In this document: in pieces, positions 39,780-48,890 of the stretch
Position numbering within the stretch: position 1 is the stretch's first letter
Layout: each line of letters starts with the position of its first letter
Assembly (NCBI GenBank): GCA_030715195.1
Contig: JAUYVI010000010.1
Coordinates: forward strand, 117,942-181,941
DNA length: 64,000 bases
Direction: 5' to 3'
Source: Dongia sedimenti
Lineage (GTDB): Bacteria; Pseudomonadota; Alphaproteobacteria; Dongiales; Dongiaceae
Position numbers and translations under genes: made by a program
The notes under the pieces: model-generated
What the model saw: only the letters and a program-made list of their open reading frames with translations
The model's database searches: none
What the model was told of the DNA's origin: nothing

Positions 39780-39868
39780 ACCCCCACCCCGGCCCTCCCC
39801 CGATTCGGGGGAGGGAGAAGCTCGGTGCAAATCCCTCCCCCGAATCGGGGGAGGGTTAGGGTGGGGGT
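39780..39868. repeat. Large palindromic intergenic repeat (REP-like)
   Basis: Outer arms ACCCCCACCC / GGGTGGGGGT enclose two copies of a perfect hairpin, CCCTCCCCCGA-TTC or AAT-CGGGGGAGGG, in head-to-head order with a 17-base centre. Multi-copy intergenic palindromes of this kind are common in alphaproteobacteria. It would fold strongly in RNA and may terminate or stabilise transcripts. Confidence 0.75.
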
Positions 39869-39898
39869 ACGAAACACCATTCGAGTTCATCGGATCCC

Positions 39899-40789
39899 AT
39901 GACCCTCTCCTTCGCCGTGCCCCGCGCCGCCGACCATCGCATCGCCGGCATGATCCATGGTGCCATCGGCATGGCGATCTTCGCCGGCTCGCTCCCCGCC
40001 ACACGCGTGGCGGTGCTCGGCCTCGACGCCATCTTCATCACGGCGGGCCGCGCCGCCGGCGCCGGCATCCTCGCCGTGATTCTGCTCACGGCCACGCGGC
40101 AGAAGCTGCCCGCGCGCGCCGACATCATCCCGCTGCTGGTCGTCGCCGGCGGCGTGGTGCTCGGCTTTCCGCTGCTGACCGCCTTGGCACTCAGATCCGT
40201 GCCGGCAGCGCATACCATCGTCTTCATCGGCCTGCTGCCCCTGGCGACGGCGCTGTTCGCGGTCCTGCGCGCGACCGAGAAGCCGCGCCCGGCCTTCTGG
40301 CTCTGGGCCGGCGCCGGCAGCGCCGCGGTCTGCCTCTACGCCCTCTGGCACAGCACGGGCGGCTTCGCCGCCCCCGATCTCCTCATGCTCACGGCCGTGG
40401 TGGTCTGCGGCCTCGGCTATGCCGAGGGCAGCCGGCTCGCGAAACGCCTTGGCAGCTGGCAGGTCATTTGCTGGGCGCTCGTCCTCTCGCTCCCTGTCAG
40501 CCTGCCGGCCACGCTGGCCACTCTCCCCGTCGACACGGCGAGCGTCGCGCTCCCGGCCTGGCTCGGCTTCGCTTATGTCACGCTGTTCAGCATGTTCATC
40601 GGCTTCTTCTTCTGGTACCGCGGCCTCGCGCTCGGCGGCATCGCCAGGGTCAGCCAGATCCAGCTGTTCCAGCCCTTCCTCGGCCTCGCCCTCGCCGCCC
40701 TGGTGCTGGGCGAAACCGTATCCCCGGACATCGCCGTCGTGGCCGTGGTGATCGGCCTCTGCGTCTGGCAGGCCCGCAAGCACGCTTAG
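39899..40789 (+). CDS. EamA/DMT family transporter
   Basis: 296 residues with about ten membrane helices in two EamA halves: the first from about residue 16 (MIHGAIGMAIFAGSLPATRVAV) and the second from about residue 160. Family features include the PAHTIVFIGLLPLATALFAVL segment at the end of the first half and SQIQLFQPFLGLALAALVLGE in the second. It is a drug/metabolite transporter, probably an exporter of amino acids or related compounds. The substrate is unknown. Divergent MocR gene and palindrome suggest control by that regulator. Confidence 0.9.
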   Translation: MTLSFAVPRAADHRIAGMIHGAIGMAIFAGSLPATRVAVLGLDAIFITAGRAAGAGILAVILLTATRQKLPARADIIPLLVVAGGVVLGFPLLTALALRSVPAAHTIVFIGLLPLATALFAVLRATEKPRPAFWLWAGAGSAAVCLYALWHSTGGFAAPDLLMLTAVVVCGLGYAEGSRLAKRLGSWQVICWALVLSLPVSLPATLATLPVDTASVALPAWLGFAYVTLFSMFIGFFFWYRGLALGGIARVSQIQLFQPFLGLALAALVLGETVSPDIAVVAVVIGLCVWQARKHA

Positions 40790-40800
40790 AACAATCCTCG

Positions 40801-40816
40801 TCGTGCCCGGGCACGA
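40801..40816. repeat. 16-base perfect palindrome after the EamA gene
   Basis: TCGTGCCCGGGCACGA is fully self-complementary and lies 11 bases after the stop. It resembles the core of the intergenic palindromes elsewhere in the window and may be a remnant of one, or act as a transcript end structure. Confidence 0.45.
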
Positions 40817-40923
40817 GGTGGACGCACCGAAACTCATTCCCTGCCCGCCCAAAAACGCATTTCCATAAAGCCCTTACGGCATTGGATTTTCTAGCCCTCG
40901 GCAGCGGGGCTTAGCATCCTTCC

Positions 40924-42519
40924 ATGGACACTTTCGACACCATCATCGTCGGCGCCGGTTCGGCCGGCTGCGTGCTGGCGGACAAGCTTTCCGCCGCCGG
41001 CCTTTCCGTGCTGCTGCTGGAGGCCGGCGGCAGCGACCGCCGGTTCTGGATCAAGCTGCCGATCGGCTATGGACGGCTGTTCTATGACGAGACCCTGAAC
41101 TGGGCCTACCAGACCGAGCCCTGCGCCGCCTTGAACGGCCGTTCGCTCTATTGGCCGCGGGGCAAGGTGGTCGGCGGCTCGAGCTCGATCAACGCTTTGG
41201 TCTATTACCGCGGCCTGCCGCACGATTATGACGACTGGGAGAAGATGGGCGCCGCCGGCTGGAGCTGGAACGACGTCCGCCCGGTCTTCGAGGCGGTCGA
41301 GAATCGCGACGGCCGGGGGACCGGCCCGCTCGGCATCCACCGCATCGACGCCGATGCCCATCCGCTCAAAGAACGCTATTTCCAGGCCGCGCGCGAACTG
41401 CAGCTGCCGATCACCGACGACATGGTGACCCAGCCGGAAGGCGCCGGCCTCTACCAGATCACCACCAAGCACGGCTTCCGCAGCTCCGCCGCCGACGCCT
41501 TCCTGCGCCCGGCGCTGAAGCGCGGCAATGTGAAGCTCGAAACCGATGCGCTGGCGACCCGGATTCTCTTCGAAGGCAAGCGCGCGACCGGGGTCGAATA
41601 CCGGCGCTACGGCCATCTGGTCCAGGCCCGCGCCAGTTTCTCGGTGATCCTGTCCGGCGGGGCGGTCAACTCGCCGCAGCTGCTGCAGCTTTCCGGCATC
41701 GGTCCCGGTCCCTTGTTGCAGCAGCACGGCATCGCGCCGGTGCTCGACAACGCCGCGGTCGGCGCCAACCTGCAGGACCATCTGGCCGTCACCTATTACT
41801 ACAAGTCCAAGGTGCCGACGCTCAATGACGAGCTGAACTCGCTTTGGGGCCAATTCAAGGCGGCGGCGCATTATGTCCTCACCCGCCGCGGCACCTTGAG
41901 CCTCAGCGTCAACCAGTGCGGCGGCTTCGTGCGTTCCTCGCCGGCCGCAGGCCGCGTGGACATGCAGCTTTACTTCAACCCGATCACCTATCCCTCGCCG
42001 AAGCCCGGGGAAGTTCGGCGCATCGATCCCGATCCCTTCTCCGGATTCATCCTGTCGTTCCAGCCCTGCCGCCCGACCAGCCGCGGCACCATTACAATCC
42101 GCGACACCGGGATCGACACACCGCCGAAGATCGCGCCCAACTATCTCGCGACCGAGCAGGACCAGGCGGAGGCGATCGCCGGCGGCCGGCTGCTGCAGCG
42201 CTTGGAAGCGACGCCGGCGATCCAGGCGATCATCCGGGAAACCATCCCGCCCGTCCTTGGCCCGATGACCGATGCCGACCTGCTGGCCGATTTCCGCGCC
42301 CGCTGCAGCACGGTGTTCCACCCGACCTCGACCTGCCGCATGGGCGCCAGCGCCGCGGATTCCGTGGTCGACAACCGCGGCCGGGTGTTCGGCATCGAGT
42401 CCTTGCGCGTCGTGGACGCCTCGATCTTTCCGACCGTCACCTCCGGCAACACCAACGCGGCAACCATCATGGTCGCGCGGAAGATGGGCGATGCCATCGT
42501 CGCCGACACCAAGTCCTGA
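40924..42519 (+). CDS. GMC family oxidoreductase (choline dehydrogenase-like)
   Basis: 531 residues. The FAD-binding start is TIIVGAGSAGCVLADKLS, then LLLEAGG and the GMC signature 1 (GKVVGGSSSINALVYYRG). Signature 2 is near residue 240 (GGAVNSPQLLQLSGIGP), and the catalytic His/His-Asn pair is in FHPTSTCRMG and the SGNTNAATIMVARK C-terminus. It probably oxidises an alcohol or polyol. It is the first gene of a plus-strand set with an enolase-superfamily enzyme, a beta-hydroxyacid dehydrogenase and a cupin. Choline itself is unlikely because no betaine genes are present. Confidence 0.9.
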   Translation: MDTFDTIIVGAGSAGCVLADKLSAAGLSVLLLEAGGSDRRFWIKLPIGYGRLFYDETLNWAYQTEPCAALNGRSLYWPRGKVVGGSSSINALVYYRGLPHDYDDWEKMGAAGWSWNDVRPVFEAVENRDGRGTGPLGIHRIDADAHPLKERYFQAARELQLPITDDMVTQPEGAGLYQITTKHGFRSSAADAFLRPALKRGNVKLETDALATRILFEGKRATGVEYRRYGHLVQARASFSVILSGGAVNSPQLLQLSGIGPGPLLQQHGIAPVLDNAAVGANLQDHLAVTYYYKSKVPTLNDELNSLWGQFKAAAHYVLTRRGTLSLSVNQCGGFVRSSPAAGRVDMQLYFNPITYPSPKPGEVRRIDPDPFSGFILSFQPCRPTSRGTITIRDTGIDTPPKIAPNYLATEQDQAEAIAGGRLLQRLEATPAIQAIIRETIPPVLGPMTDADLLADFRARCSTVFHPTSTCRMGASAADSVVDNRGRVFGIESLRVVDASIFPTVTSGNTNAATIMVARKMGDAIVADTKS

Positions 42520-42551
42520 TATAACCGCCGCACCAAGCGGGAGAGCCCACC

Positions 42552-43775
42552 ATGAAAATCAAAGACCTGAAAACCTTCATCGTCGGCAACCCGCCGCCGG
42601 GCTTCGGCGGGCGCTATTTCATCTTTGTGAAACTGATCACCGATGACGGCATCGAGGGCATCGGCGAGGTCTATGCCGCGACCTTCGGCCCCAAGGTGGT
42701 CGAGGCCATGATCAAGGACGTGTTCGAGCGCCATGTTCTCGGCCGCGAGCCGTTCCGGATCGAGGCGATCTGGCGCGAGGTCTATTCGCGCGGCTATTCG
42801 CAGCGCCCCGATATCTCGCTGATGGGCGTGCTCTCGGCGATCGAGATGGCGCTCTGGGATATCATCGGCAAGGCCAGCGACAAGCCGGTGCATGCGCTGA
42901 TGGGGGGCAAGGTGCGTGAGCGCCTGCGCTCCTACACCTATCTCTATCCGGACGACAAGCAGGCGCCGGCCGACTTCTACAACAACGCCGATGCCTCGGC
43001 GCAGCGCGCGGCGGAATATGTCGCCATGGGCTTCACCGGCATCAAGTTCGATCCGGCCGGCCCCTACACGATCTACGACCCGCACCAGCCCTCGCTCTAC
43101 GACCTGGACCAGTCGGAGCTGTTCTGCAAACGCCTGCGCGAAGCGGTCGGCAACCGGGCCGACCTGCTGTTCGGCACCCACGGCCAGTTCACCACTTCGG
43201 GCGCGATCCGTTTGGGCCGCCGCATCGAGGCTTATGACCCGCTCTGGTACGAGGAGCCGACCCCGCCGGAAATGCCGGAGGAGATGGCCAAGGTCGCGCG
43301 CGCCTGCAAGGTGCCGATCGCGACCGGCGAGCGCCTCACCACCAAATACGAGTTCGCTCGCGTGTTGGAGCTCGGCGCCGCCGCAATCCTGCAGCCGGCC
43401 TTGGGCCGCGTCGGCGGCATCTTTGAGGCGAAGAAGATCGCCGCTATGGCGGAGACCCACTATGCACAGGTGGCGCCGCATCTCTATGCCGGCCCGATCG
43501 AGGGGGCGGCCAACATCCAGCTCGCCGCGACCTTGCCGAACTTCCTGATCCTGGAGAGCATCCAGACCTGGGGCGGCTTCCACGCCGAGCTGCTGAAGAA
43601 GCCGATCCAATGGCAGGACGGCTATGTCATCGTCCCCGATGCACCGGGCCTCGGCGTCGAGCTCAACGAGGCGGTCGCGCTGGCGCATCCCTATACCGGT
43701 GACCGGCTGCATCTCGAGGTACAGACCACGCCGATCACCTATTCCGCGGAGAACAAGTTCGGCGGCGGTTCCTAG
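42552..43775 (+). CDS. Mandelate racemase/muconate lactonizing family protein with altered active site
   Basis: 407 residues: an N-terminal capping domain to about 130, then a TIM barrel. The barrel has KFD at the end of strand 2 (Lys165), GTHGQ at strand 3 (Gly208, His210), EEP at strand 4, TGE at strand 5 (Glu260), QPALGRVGGI at strand 6 (Ala283) and APH at strand 7 (His310). In sugar-acid dehydratases of the ManD/DgoD type the strand 3 position is normally the first metal-binding Asp and strand 6 carries the Asp of the His-Asp dyad; here they are Gly and Ala. It may be an unusual dehydratase or isomerase. It is 32 bases after the GMC gene. Confidence 0.85.
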   Translation: MKIKDLKTFIVGNPPPGFGGRYFIFVKLITDDGIEGIGEVYAATFGPKVVEAMIKDVFERHVLGREPFRIEAIWREVYSRGYSQRPDISLMGVLSAIEMALWDIIGKASDKPVHALMGGKVRERLRSYTYLYPDDKQAPADFYNNADASAQRAAEYVAMGFTGIKFDPAGPYTIYDPHQPSLYDLDQSELFCKRLREAVGNRADLLFGTHGQFTTSGAIRLGRRIEAYDPLWYEEPTPPEMPEEMAKVARACKVPIATGERLTTKYEFARVLELGAAAILQPALGRVGGIFEAKKIAAMAETHYAQVAPHLYAGPIEGAANIQLAATLPNFLILESIQTWGGFHAELLKKPIQWQDGYVIVPDAPGLGVELNEAVALAHPYTGDRLHLEVQTTPITYSAENKFGGGS

Positions 43776-43790
43776 ACCTCATACTCCACC

Positions 43791-43877
43791 GTCATGGCCG
43801 GACTTGGTCCGGCCATCCACGCCTTTGCACCGCGCAAAGAGAAAGGCGTGGATGCCCGAGCCAAGCTCGGGCATGAC
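43791..43877. repeat. Palindromic intergenic repeat with GTCAT/ATGAC ends
   Basis: An 87-base element begins GTCATGGCCGG and ends CGGGCATGAC. It contains two strong hairpins (ATGGCCGGAC-TTG-GTCCGGCCAT and ATGCCCGAG-CCAAG-CTCGGGCAT) flanking a third pair, CCACGCCTTT / AAAGGCGTGG. Elements of this design are spread through alphaproteobacterial intergenic regions. It sits between the enolase-superfamily gene and the dehydrogenase gene. Confidence 0.8.
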
Positions 43878-43898
43878 GACTCAGAAGGACAACTCCAC

Positions 43899-44804
43899 AT
43901 GCGCTATGGATTCATCGGTCTCGGCCATCTCGGCCGCTTCCTCGCCGCCAGCCTGGTCCGCGGCGGTTTCCAGGTCACCGTCCATGACCGCGACCGCGCC
44001 GCCGCCGAGCCGCTGCTCAAGGCCGGCGCGACCTGGGCCGCGACTCCGGCCGAGGCCGCGAAGGATGCCGACGGGTTGATGACTTGCCTGCCCTCGCCGA
44101 AGATCAGCGAGAGTGTGATCACCGCGGCGCTTGACGGCTTCAAGCCCGGCGCCACCTGGATCGAGATGAGCACGGTGGACGAGGACACCCTCGCCCGCCT
44201 CTCCTCGAAGCTCACCGAACGCAGGATCGACGTGCTCGCCTGCCCGGTCACCGGCGGCGTGCACCGCGCCGAGGCCGGCGAGATCACCGTGCTGGTCGGC
44301 GGCGACCAGGGCGTGTTCGAACGCCACCGCAAGGCGCTGGAAGCGATGGGCGGCGAGGTCATTCATCTCGGCGGCCATGCCCAGGCCTCGGTGACCAAGG
44401 TGGTCACCAACATGCTGGCCTTCATCCACCTGATCGCCGCCGGCGAGGCGCTGATGCTCTGCAAGAAGGGCGGCGTCGATCTCGGTGCTGCGTTCCGCGC
44501 CATCAAGGCCAGCTCCGGCAACAGCTTCGTGCACGAGACCGAGAGCCAGGTGATCCTGAACGGCTCCTACGACATCGGCTTCACCATGGACCTCGCCTGC
44601 AAGGATGCCGGCTTCGCAATGGACATGGGCCGCCGCTTCGGCGTGCCGCTGAAACTGGCCGGCGCGATGGAGCAGACCTTCGTCGAAGGCCGCGCCAAAT
44701 ACGGCGGCGGCGCCTGGAGCTCGATGATCGTGAAATTACTGGAGGATTCGGTCGGCGAGGATTTGCGGGCGCCGGGCTTTCCTGCCCAACTCGCTCCGGA
44801 GTAA
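43899..44804 (+). CDS. NAD(P)-dependent beta-hydroxyacid dehydrogenase (3-hydroxyisobutyrate dehydrogenase family)
   Basis: 301 residues from the ATG at 43899, after the repeat. The dinucleotide loop is GFIGLGHLGRFLA. The substrate region is PVTGGVHRAEAGEITVLVGG, with Val-Thr-Gly-Gly at the usual Ser-Gly-Gly site. The catalytic lysine is Lys167 in SVTKVVTNML. The family oxidises or reduces beta-hydroxy acids such as 3-hydroxyisobutyrate, tartronate semialdehyde or 2-hydroxy-sugar acids. In this cluster it probably handles the acid produced by the dehydratase-like enzymes. It ends 9 bases before the cupin gene. Confidence 0.88.
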   Translation: MRYGFIGLGHLGRFLAASLVRGGFQVTVHDRDRAAAEPLLKAGATWAATPAEAAKDADGLMTCLPSPKISESVITAALDGFKPGATWIEMSTVDEDTLARLSSKLTERRIDVLACPVTGGVHRAEAGEITVLVGGDQGVFERHRKALEAMGGEVIHLGGHAQASVTKVVTNMLAFIHLIAAGEALMLCKKGGVDLGAAFRAIKASSGNSFVHETESQVILNGSYDIGFTMDLACKDAGFAMDMGRRFGVPLKLAGAMEQTFVEGRAKYGGGAWSSMIVKLLEDSVGEDLRAPGFPAQLAPE

Positions 44805-44813
44805 GCTGGGCGC

Positions 44814-45155
44814 ATGCAGCGCCCGATCGGCATTCCGACTGTCATCAAGACCGACCCCTCGCGCTTCGAGCCCTACACGCTCGACGGGCCGGACTATCCC
44901 GGGCTGCGCTGGCTGCCGATCACCTTCGATCCCAAGACGTCGCGCGGCAGCTATTATTTCCAGATGCTGCCCGGCGCGGTGACCAAGCCGCACGCCCATC
45001 CCAATTACGAAGAGTTCTACGTGATCGAGGGCGAGGCGATCGAGAGCGACGGCACGGTGCTGAAGGCCGGCGACTTCGTCAGCTTCCAGCCCGGCTCGTT
45101 CCACAACACGCGGACGGAAACCGGCTGCCTGCTGATCGTGTTCGAGTGGATTTGA
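44814..45155 (+). CDS. Cupin domain-containing protein
   Basis: 113 residues, a single small beta-barrel cupin. Motif 1 is GAVTKPHAHPNYEEFYVIEGEA (in part) with the His, His and Glu metal ligands; motif 2 is GDFVSFQPGSFHNTRTE with the last His. Small cupins of this sort act as sugar isomerases or sensors, or have no known role. It is the last gene of the plus-strand set and probably serves the same substrate pathway. Confidence 0.85.
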   Translation: MQRPIGIPTVIKTDPSRFEPYTLDGPDYPGLRWLPITFDPKTSRGSYYFQMLPGAVTKPHAHPNYEEFYVIEGEAIESDGTVLKAGDFVSFQPGSFHNTRTETGCLLIVFEWI

Positions 45156-45156
45156 T

Positions 45157-45267
45157 CCGTCATCCCCGGGCTTGACCCGGGGATCTGCTTCAGGTGCGAA
45201 CTCCCCACGAGATCCGCGGCCCCGTCCGCGAATGCGGACATTCGTCCGATAGGCCCGCGGATGACGG
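45157..45267. repeat. Palindromic intergenic repeat with 9-base terminal inverted repeats
   Basis: A 111-base element bounded by CCGTCATCC and GGATGACGG, a perfect terminal inverted repeat. Inside are CCCCGGG-CTTGA-CCCGGGG and other GC hairpins. It fills the whole gap between the convergent cupin and enolase-superfamily genes and could terminate both transcripts. MITE-like in form; no transposase is present. Confidence 0.8.
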
Positions 45268-45277
45268 TTCAAGAACG

Positions 45278-46387
45278 TCAGCCCACGCTGAACGCCGAGC
45301 CGTGCACGGCCTGTTGCTCGATCGCCTTGAAGTCCCAGGCGATGCCGAGGCCCGGCGCGTCGGACGGGACGGCGTGGCCGTCTTCGATCCGCATCGGCTC
45401 GGTGGTCAGCGTATCCAGCTGCGGGATGTATTCGACCCAGCGCGCGTTCGGCACCGCCGCGCAGAGCGAGACATGCAGCTCCATGAGGAAATGCGGGCAG
45501 ACCGGCACGTTGAAGCATTCGGCGAGGTGCGCCACCTTCAGCCAGGGCGTGATCCCGCCGATCCGCGCCACATCGACCTGCACGATCGAGCAGGCGCCCT
45601 GCTGCAGGTATTCGCGGAAGTGCAAGGCGCTGTAGAGGCTCTCGCCGACCGCGACCGGGATGGTCGTGCTCTGGCTGAGGCGCACATGGCCCATCATGTC
45701 GTCGGCGGTGAGCGGCTCCTCGATCCAGGCGATGTCGATCGGGGTGAGGCAGCGCGCGCGGCGGATCGCCTCGTCCACGGTGAAGCGCTGGTTGCAATCG
45801 GTCATGATCTCGAAACCGGGTCCCACCGCGGCGCGCACCGCTTCCAGGCGCGCGACATCCTCGGAGACATGGGGCCGGCCGATCTTGATCTTCGACCCAC
45901 CGAAGCCCTTCGCCTTGGCTGCGAGCGCGTCATCCACCAGCGCGCCGGTCTCGATATGCAGCCAGCCGCCCTCGGTGGTGTAGAGCGGCAGCCGCGCCTG
46001 CGCGCCGCCCGCCATGCGGTGCAGCGGCTCGTTCTGGCGCCGGCATTTCAGGTCCCAGAGCGCGGTGTCGATCGCCGCCAGCGCCAGTGACGTGATCGCC
46101 CCCACCGTGGTCGCATGGGTGAGGAACAGCAGGTCGCGCCAGATGCGCTCGATCTCCAGCGCCTCGCGGCCGATCAGGGCCGGCGCAAAGGTCAGCTCGA
46201 TCAGCTTCATGATCGAGGGCCCGCCGGTGCCGATCGTGTAGGTGTAGCCGGTGCCGATCGCGCCGTCGGCGTCGTAGATGCGGACGATCGGCGTCTCCTG
46301 GCTGACGAAGGACTGGATCGCGTCGGTGCGCTTCACCTTCGGCTTCAGGTCCACCATCAGGGCTTCGACGCGGACAATCTTCGCCAT
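45278..46387 (-). CDS. Mandelate racemase/muconate lactonizing family enzyme, probable sugar-acid dehydratase
   Basis: 369 residues from the ATG at 46387. It has the full catalytic set of the mandelate racemase subgroup: KxK at Lys166 and Lys168 (SKIKIG), metal ligands Asp197 (MTDCNQ), Glu223 (WIEEP) and Glu249 (AVGES), Asp272 in VDVARIGGI and His299 in CPHFLMELH. KxK plus a His-Asp dyad is seen in talarate/galactarate dehydratases and mandelate racemase itself. It is the last gene of the ABC importer operon (10 bases after the ATPase), so its substrate is probably what the importer brings in. Confidence 0.9.
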   Translation of the reverse strand: MAKIVRVEALMVDLKPKVKRTDAIQSFVSQETPIVRIYDADGAIGTGYTYTIGTGGPSIMKLIELTFAPALIGREALEIERIWRDLLFLTHATTVGAITSLALAAIDTALWDLKCRRQNEPLHRMAGGAQARLPLYTTEGGWLHIETGALVDDALAAKAKGFGGSKIKIGRPHVSEDVARLEAVRAAVGPGFEIMTDCNQRFTVDEAIRRARCLTPIDIAWIEEPLTADDMMGHVRLSQSTTIPVAVGESLYSALHFREYLQQGACSIVQVDVARIGGITPWLKVAHLAECFNVPVCPHFLMELHVSLCAAVPNARWVEYIPQLDTLTTEPMRIEDGHAVPSDAPGLGIAWDFKAIEQQAVHGSAFSVG

Positions 46388-46397
46388 GGTGTCGTCC

Positions 46398-47924
46398 TTA
46401 TGCTGCCGCGCCGGTGGACGCATTGTCATGGATGAAGCCCATGATCGCCTGGCTGACGCGCTCGTAATTGCGGTCGTTCTCCACCTCGCCCTTGATGGCG
46501 AAGCCGGACATGACCAAGATGTGGTCGGCGACATCGACCATCTCCGGCATGTCCGAGGTGATCAGCAGGATCGCGGTACCCTGCTCGGCCAGGTCATGGA
46601 TGAGATCGTGCAGATAGGCCTTGGTCTTGATGTCGATCCCGACGGTCGGCTCGTCGATGATCAGCAGCTTGACCCCGGCCGCGATCCATTTCGCCACCGA
46701 GACCTTCTGCTGGTTGCCGCCGGAGAGATTGCCGATGGTCTGGTAGACGGACGGCGTCTTGACCTCGAGCTGCCGCAGCACCGGCGCGGTATGGTCGATG
46801 ATCGTGCGGTCGCGCAGGAAACCGAGCGCATTGCTCAAGCGCCGCCACACCGTGATCCCGGCATTGCCGAGCACCGAATGCAGCAGGATCAGCCCCTCCT
46901 GCTTGCGGTCTTCGCTGACATAGCCGATCCCGTATTTGTGCAACGCGTCGGCCGGCGAGGCGATCGCCGCCGGCTTGCCCGCGACCCGGATCTCGCCGCC
47001 GGTGCGCCGGATCTGGCCGAGGATCGCCTTCGCGAGCTCGCTGCGCCCGGCGCCGACCAGGCCGTAGAGGCCGATGATCTCGCCCGGCCGCACGCTGAAC
47101 GAGATGTCGCGATGGCCGGCGCTGGTGGCGACGTTCTTCAATTCCAGATAGGGCGCGGTCTCTGCGCGCGGGCGCGGCGCGCGCTTGGCGATGCGCTCGT
47201 CGCGCCCGATCATCATCTTCACCACGGCCTGGCGATCGAGATCCTTGAGCGGCACGCCCGAGCAGGCATTTCGGCCGTCGCGCAGCACCGTGACGGTGTC
47301 GCAGAGATCGAACACCTCCTCCAGTTTGTGGCTGACGAAGACGATGGCGACGCCGTCATCGCGCAAGCGGCGCAGGATGCCGAACAGCACCTGGGATTCG
47401 TTCGGGGTCAGCGAGGCGGTCGGCTCGTCGAGCAGCAGCACCCTTGTCTGCAGCGCCAGCGCCTTGCCGATCTCGACCAGCTGCATCTGCGCGACCGAGA
47501 GGCTGGAGACCGGACGGCGCGGATCGATGTAGAGATCGAGCAGCGCCAGCCATTTCGCCGCCTCGGCGTGGATCTGCCCGTAGTCGATCGGCGAGAGCGC
47601 ATGGGCGCCCAGCCGCTCCAGCATGATGTTCTCGCCGATCGAGAATCGGGTCACCAGGTTGCGCTCCTGATGCACCGCGCCGATTCCGGCGGCGACCGCC
47701 TGGCGCGGATTGGCGAAGCCGACCGCCTGGCCGTTCAACCGCACCTCACCGGCATCCGGGCGGTGCAGACCGGTCACGATCTTGATCAGGGTCGACTTGC
47801 CGGCGCCGTTCTCGCCGAGCAGCGCATGGATCGAGCCCGGCTGCAGGGTCAGCGAAACATCGTCCAGCGCCTTCACGCCGGGAAAGCTCTTCGATGCGTG
47901 CAGGACTTCGAGCGCGGCCGTCAT
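46398..47924 (-). CDS. Sugar-type ABC importer ATPase (tandem domains)
   Basis: 508 residues with two ATPase domains, the form used by ribose/xylose/galactose importers (RbsA/XylG/MglA). The first has GENGAGKSTLIKI (about residue 38), the signature LSVAQMQLVEI and LLLDEPTASLT. The second has the typical degenerate Walker A GLVGAGRSELAK, the signature LSGGNQQKV and IIDEPTVGID. It starts inside the stop of the permease gene upstream (ATGA overlap at 47921-47924). Confidence 0.94.
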   Translation of the reverse strand: MTAALEVLHASKSFPGVKALDDVSLTLQPGSIHALLGENGAGKSTLIKIVTGLHRPDAGEVRLNGQAVGFANPRQAVAAGIGAVHQERNLVTRFSIGENIMLERLGAHALSPIDYGQIHAEAAKWLALLDLYIDPRRPVSSLSVAQMQLVEIGKALALQTRVLLLDEPTASLTPNESQVLFGILRRLRDDGVAIVFVSHKLEEVFDLCDTVTVLRDGRNACSGVPLKDLDRQAVVKMMIGRDERIAKRAPRPRAETAPYLELKNVATSAGHRDISFSVRPGEIIGLYGLVGAGRSELAKAILGQIRRTGGEIRVAGKPAAIASPADALHKYGIGYVSEDRKQEGLILLHSVLGNAGITVWRRLSNALGFLRDRTIIDHTAPVLRQLEVKTPSVYQTIGNLSGGNQQKVSVAKWIAAGVKLLIIDEPTVGIDIKTKAYLHDLIHDLAEQGTAILLITSDMPEMVDVADHILVMSGFAIKGEVENDRNYERVSQAIMGFIHDNASTGAAA

Positions 47925-48889
47925 GCCTTGGCCCTCGCCACCCGCATCTCCCTCAGGCGATTGATGCCAACCGCCCAGAGGATGAGCGCCCCGAGGACGA
48001 TCTGCACCACGAAGGGATCGATCGCGAACAGCACCAGCGCCTGGGTGATGATGGCAATGATCACCACGCCGAAGAAGGTGCCGACCACGCTGACATGGCC
48101 GCCCGAGAGAATGGCGCCGCCGATCACCGGCGCGGCGAAGGAGGAGATCAGCCAGTCCTCGCCGATCGCGGGGTGGCCGATCTGGAGCCGCGCCACCAAC
48201 ATCATTCCCGCCCCCGCCGCCAGCAGGCCGGAGAGCGCATGAGCCCAGATCACCGTGGTGTCGAGGTTGATGCCGGAGAGTTCGGCGGCGTTGCGGTTGC
48301 CACCGATCGCCAGGATGTAGCGGCCGATGCGCAGGCGGTTGAACAGGACCCACATGAAGACCGCGGCCGCGACCATCGGCAGGACCAGCCAGGGGATCGG
48401 CCCGGCCAGGGCGACATTGCCGAAGTCCTTCACCGATTGCGGCACGCCGTAGAACGGCTGCGCCTCGGTGATGCCGAGATTGATGCCCTTGAAGATCTGC
48501 AGCCCGGCCAGGGTGATGATGAAAGCCGAGATGCCGGTGCGCGCGATCACGAAACCGCTGGCCATGCCGGCGATGACGCCGATGGCGAGCCCGCCGCCCA
48601 TGGCGACCAGCGGCGGCAGGTGCCAGATCTCCATCATCGCGGCGAAGCTGATCGCGACCAGGCCGCCGATCGAGCCTAAGGCCAGGTTCATCTGCCCGAC
48701 CGCGATGATCACCAGCTGGCCCAGCGCGATCAGCATGTTGACCGCGATCGCCGAGAGCAGGACCAGGATGTTGAAGGAAGAGAGGAAGCTCGGCTGCAGG
48801 GCCGAGATCGCGGCGATCGCGACCAGGCTGACCAGTGCCGGGCCGATCCAATCGTTGTCGAAGGCGCGGGTGAGCTTGCTGTCGTTCAT
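47921..48889 (-). CDS. Sugar-type ABC importer permease
   Basis: 322 residues with about nine or ten membrane helices of the RbsC/XylH/AraH family. The cytoplasmic coupling segment GGNRNAAELSGINLDTTVIWAHALSG (in part) and the later GGAILSGGHVSVVGTFFGV are diagnostic. It is one of two unequal permease genes here, so the channel is probably a heterodimer. One base separates it from the other permease gene upstream. Confidence 0.93.
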   Translation of the reverse strand: MNDSKLTRAFDNDWIGPALVSLVAIAAISALQPSFLSSFNILVLLSAIAVNMLIALGQLVIIAVGQMNLALGSIGGLVAISFAAMMEIWHLPPLVAMGGGLAIGVIAGMASGFVIARTGISAFIITLAGLQIFKGINLGITEAQPFYGVPQSVKDFGNVALAGPIPWLVLPMVAAAVFMWVLFNRLRIGRYILAIGGNRNAAELSGINLDTTVIWAHALSGLLAAGAGMMLVARLQIGHPAIGEDWLISSFAAPVIGGAILSGGHVSVVGTFFGVVIIAIITQALVLFAIDPFVVQIVLGALILWAVGINRLREMRVARAKA

Positions 48890-48890
48890 G

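Noticed and set aside
39780..39868. Repeated hairpin units considered as a CRISPR-like array
   Set aside because: There are only two inverted hairpin copies with a 17-base centre, no evenly spaced spacers and no cas genes.
40924..42519. Choline dehydrogenase (betA) assignment for the second GMC protein
   Set aside because: No betaine aldehyde dehydrogenase, BetI or choline transporter is nearby. The context is sugar-acid metabolism.
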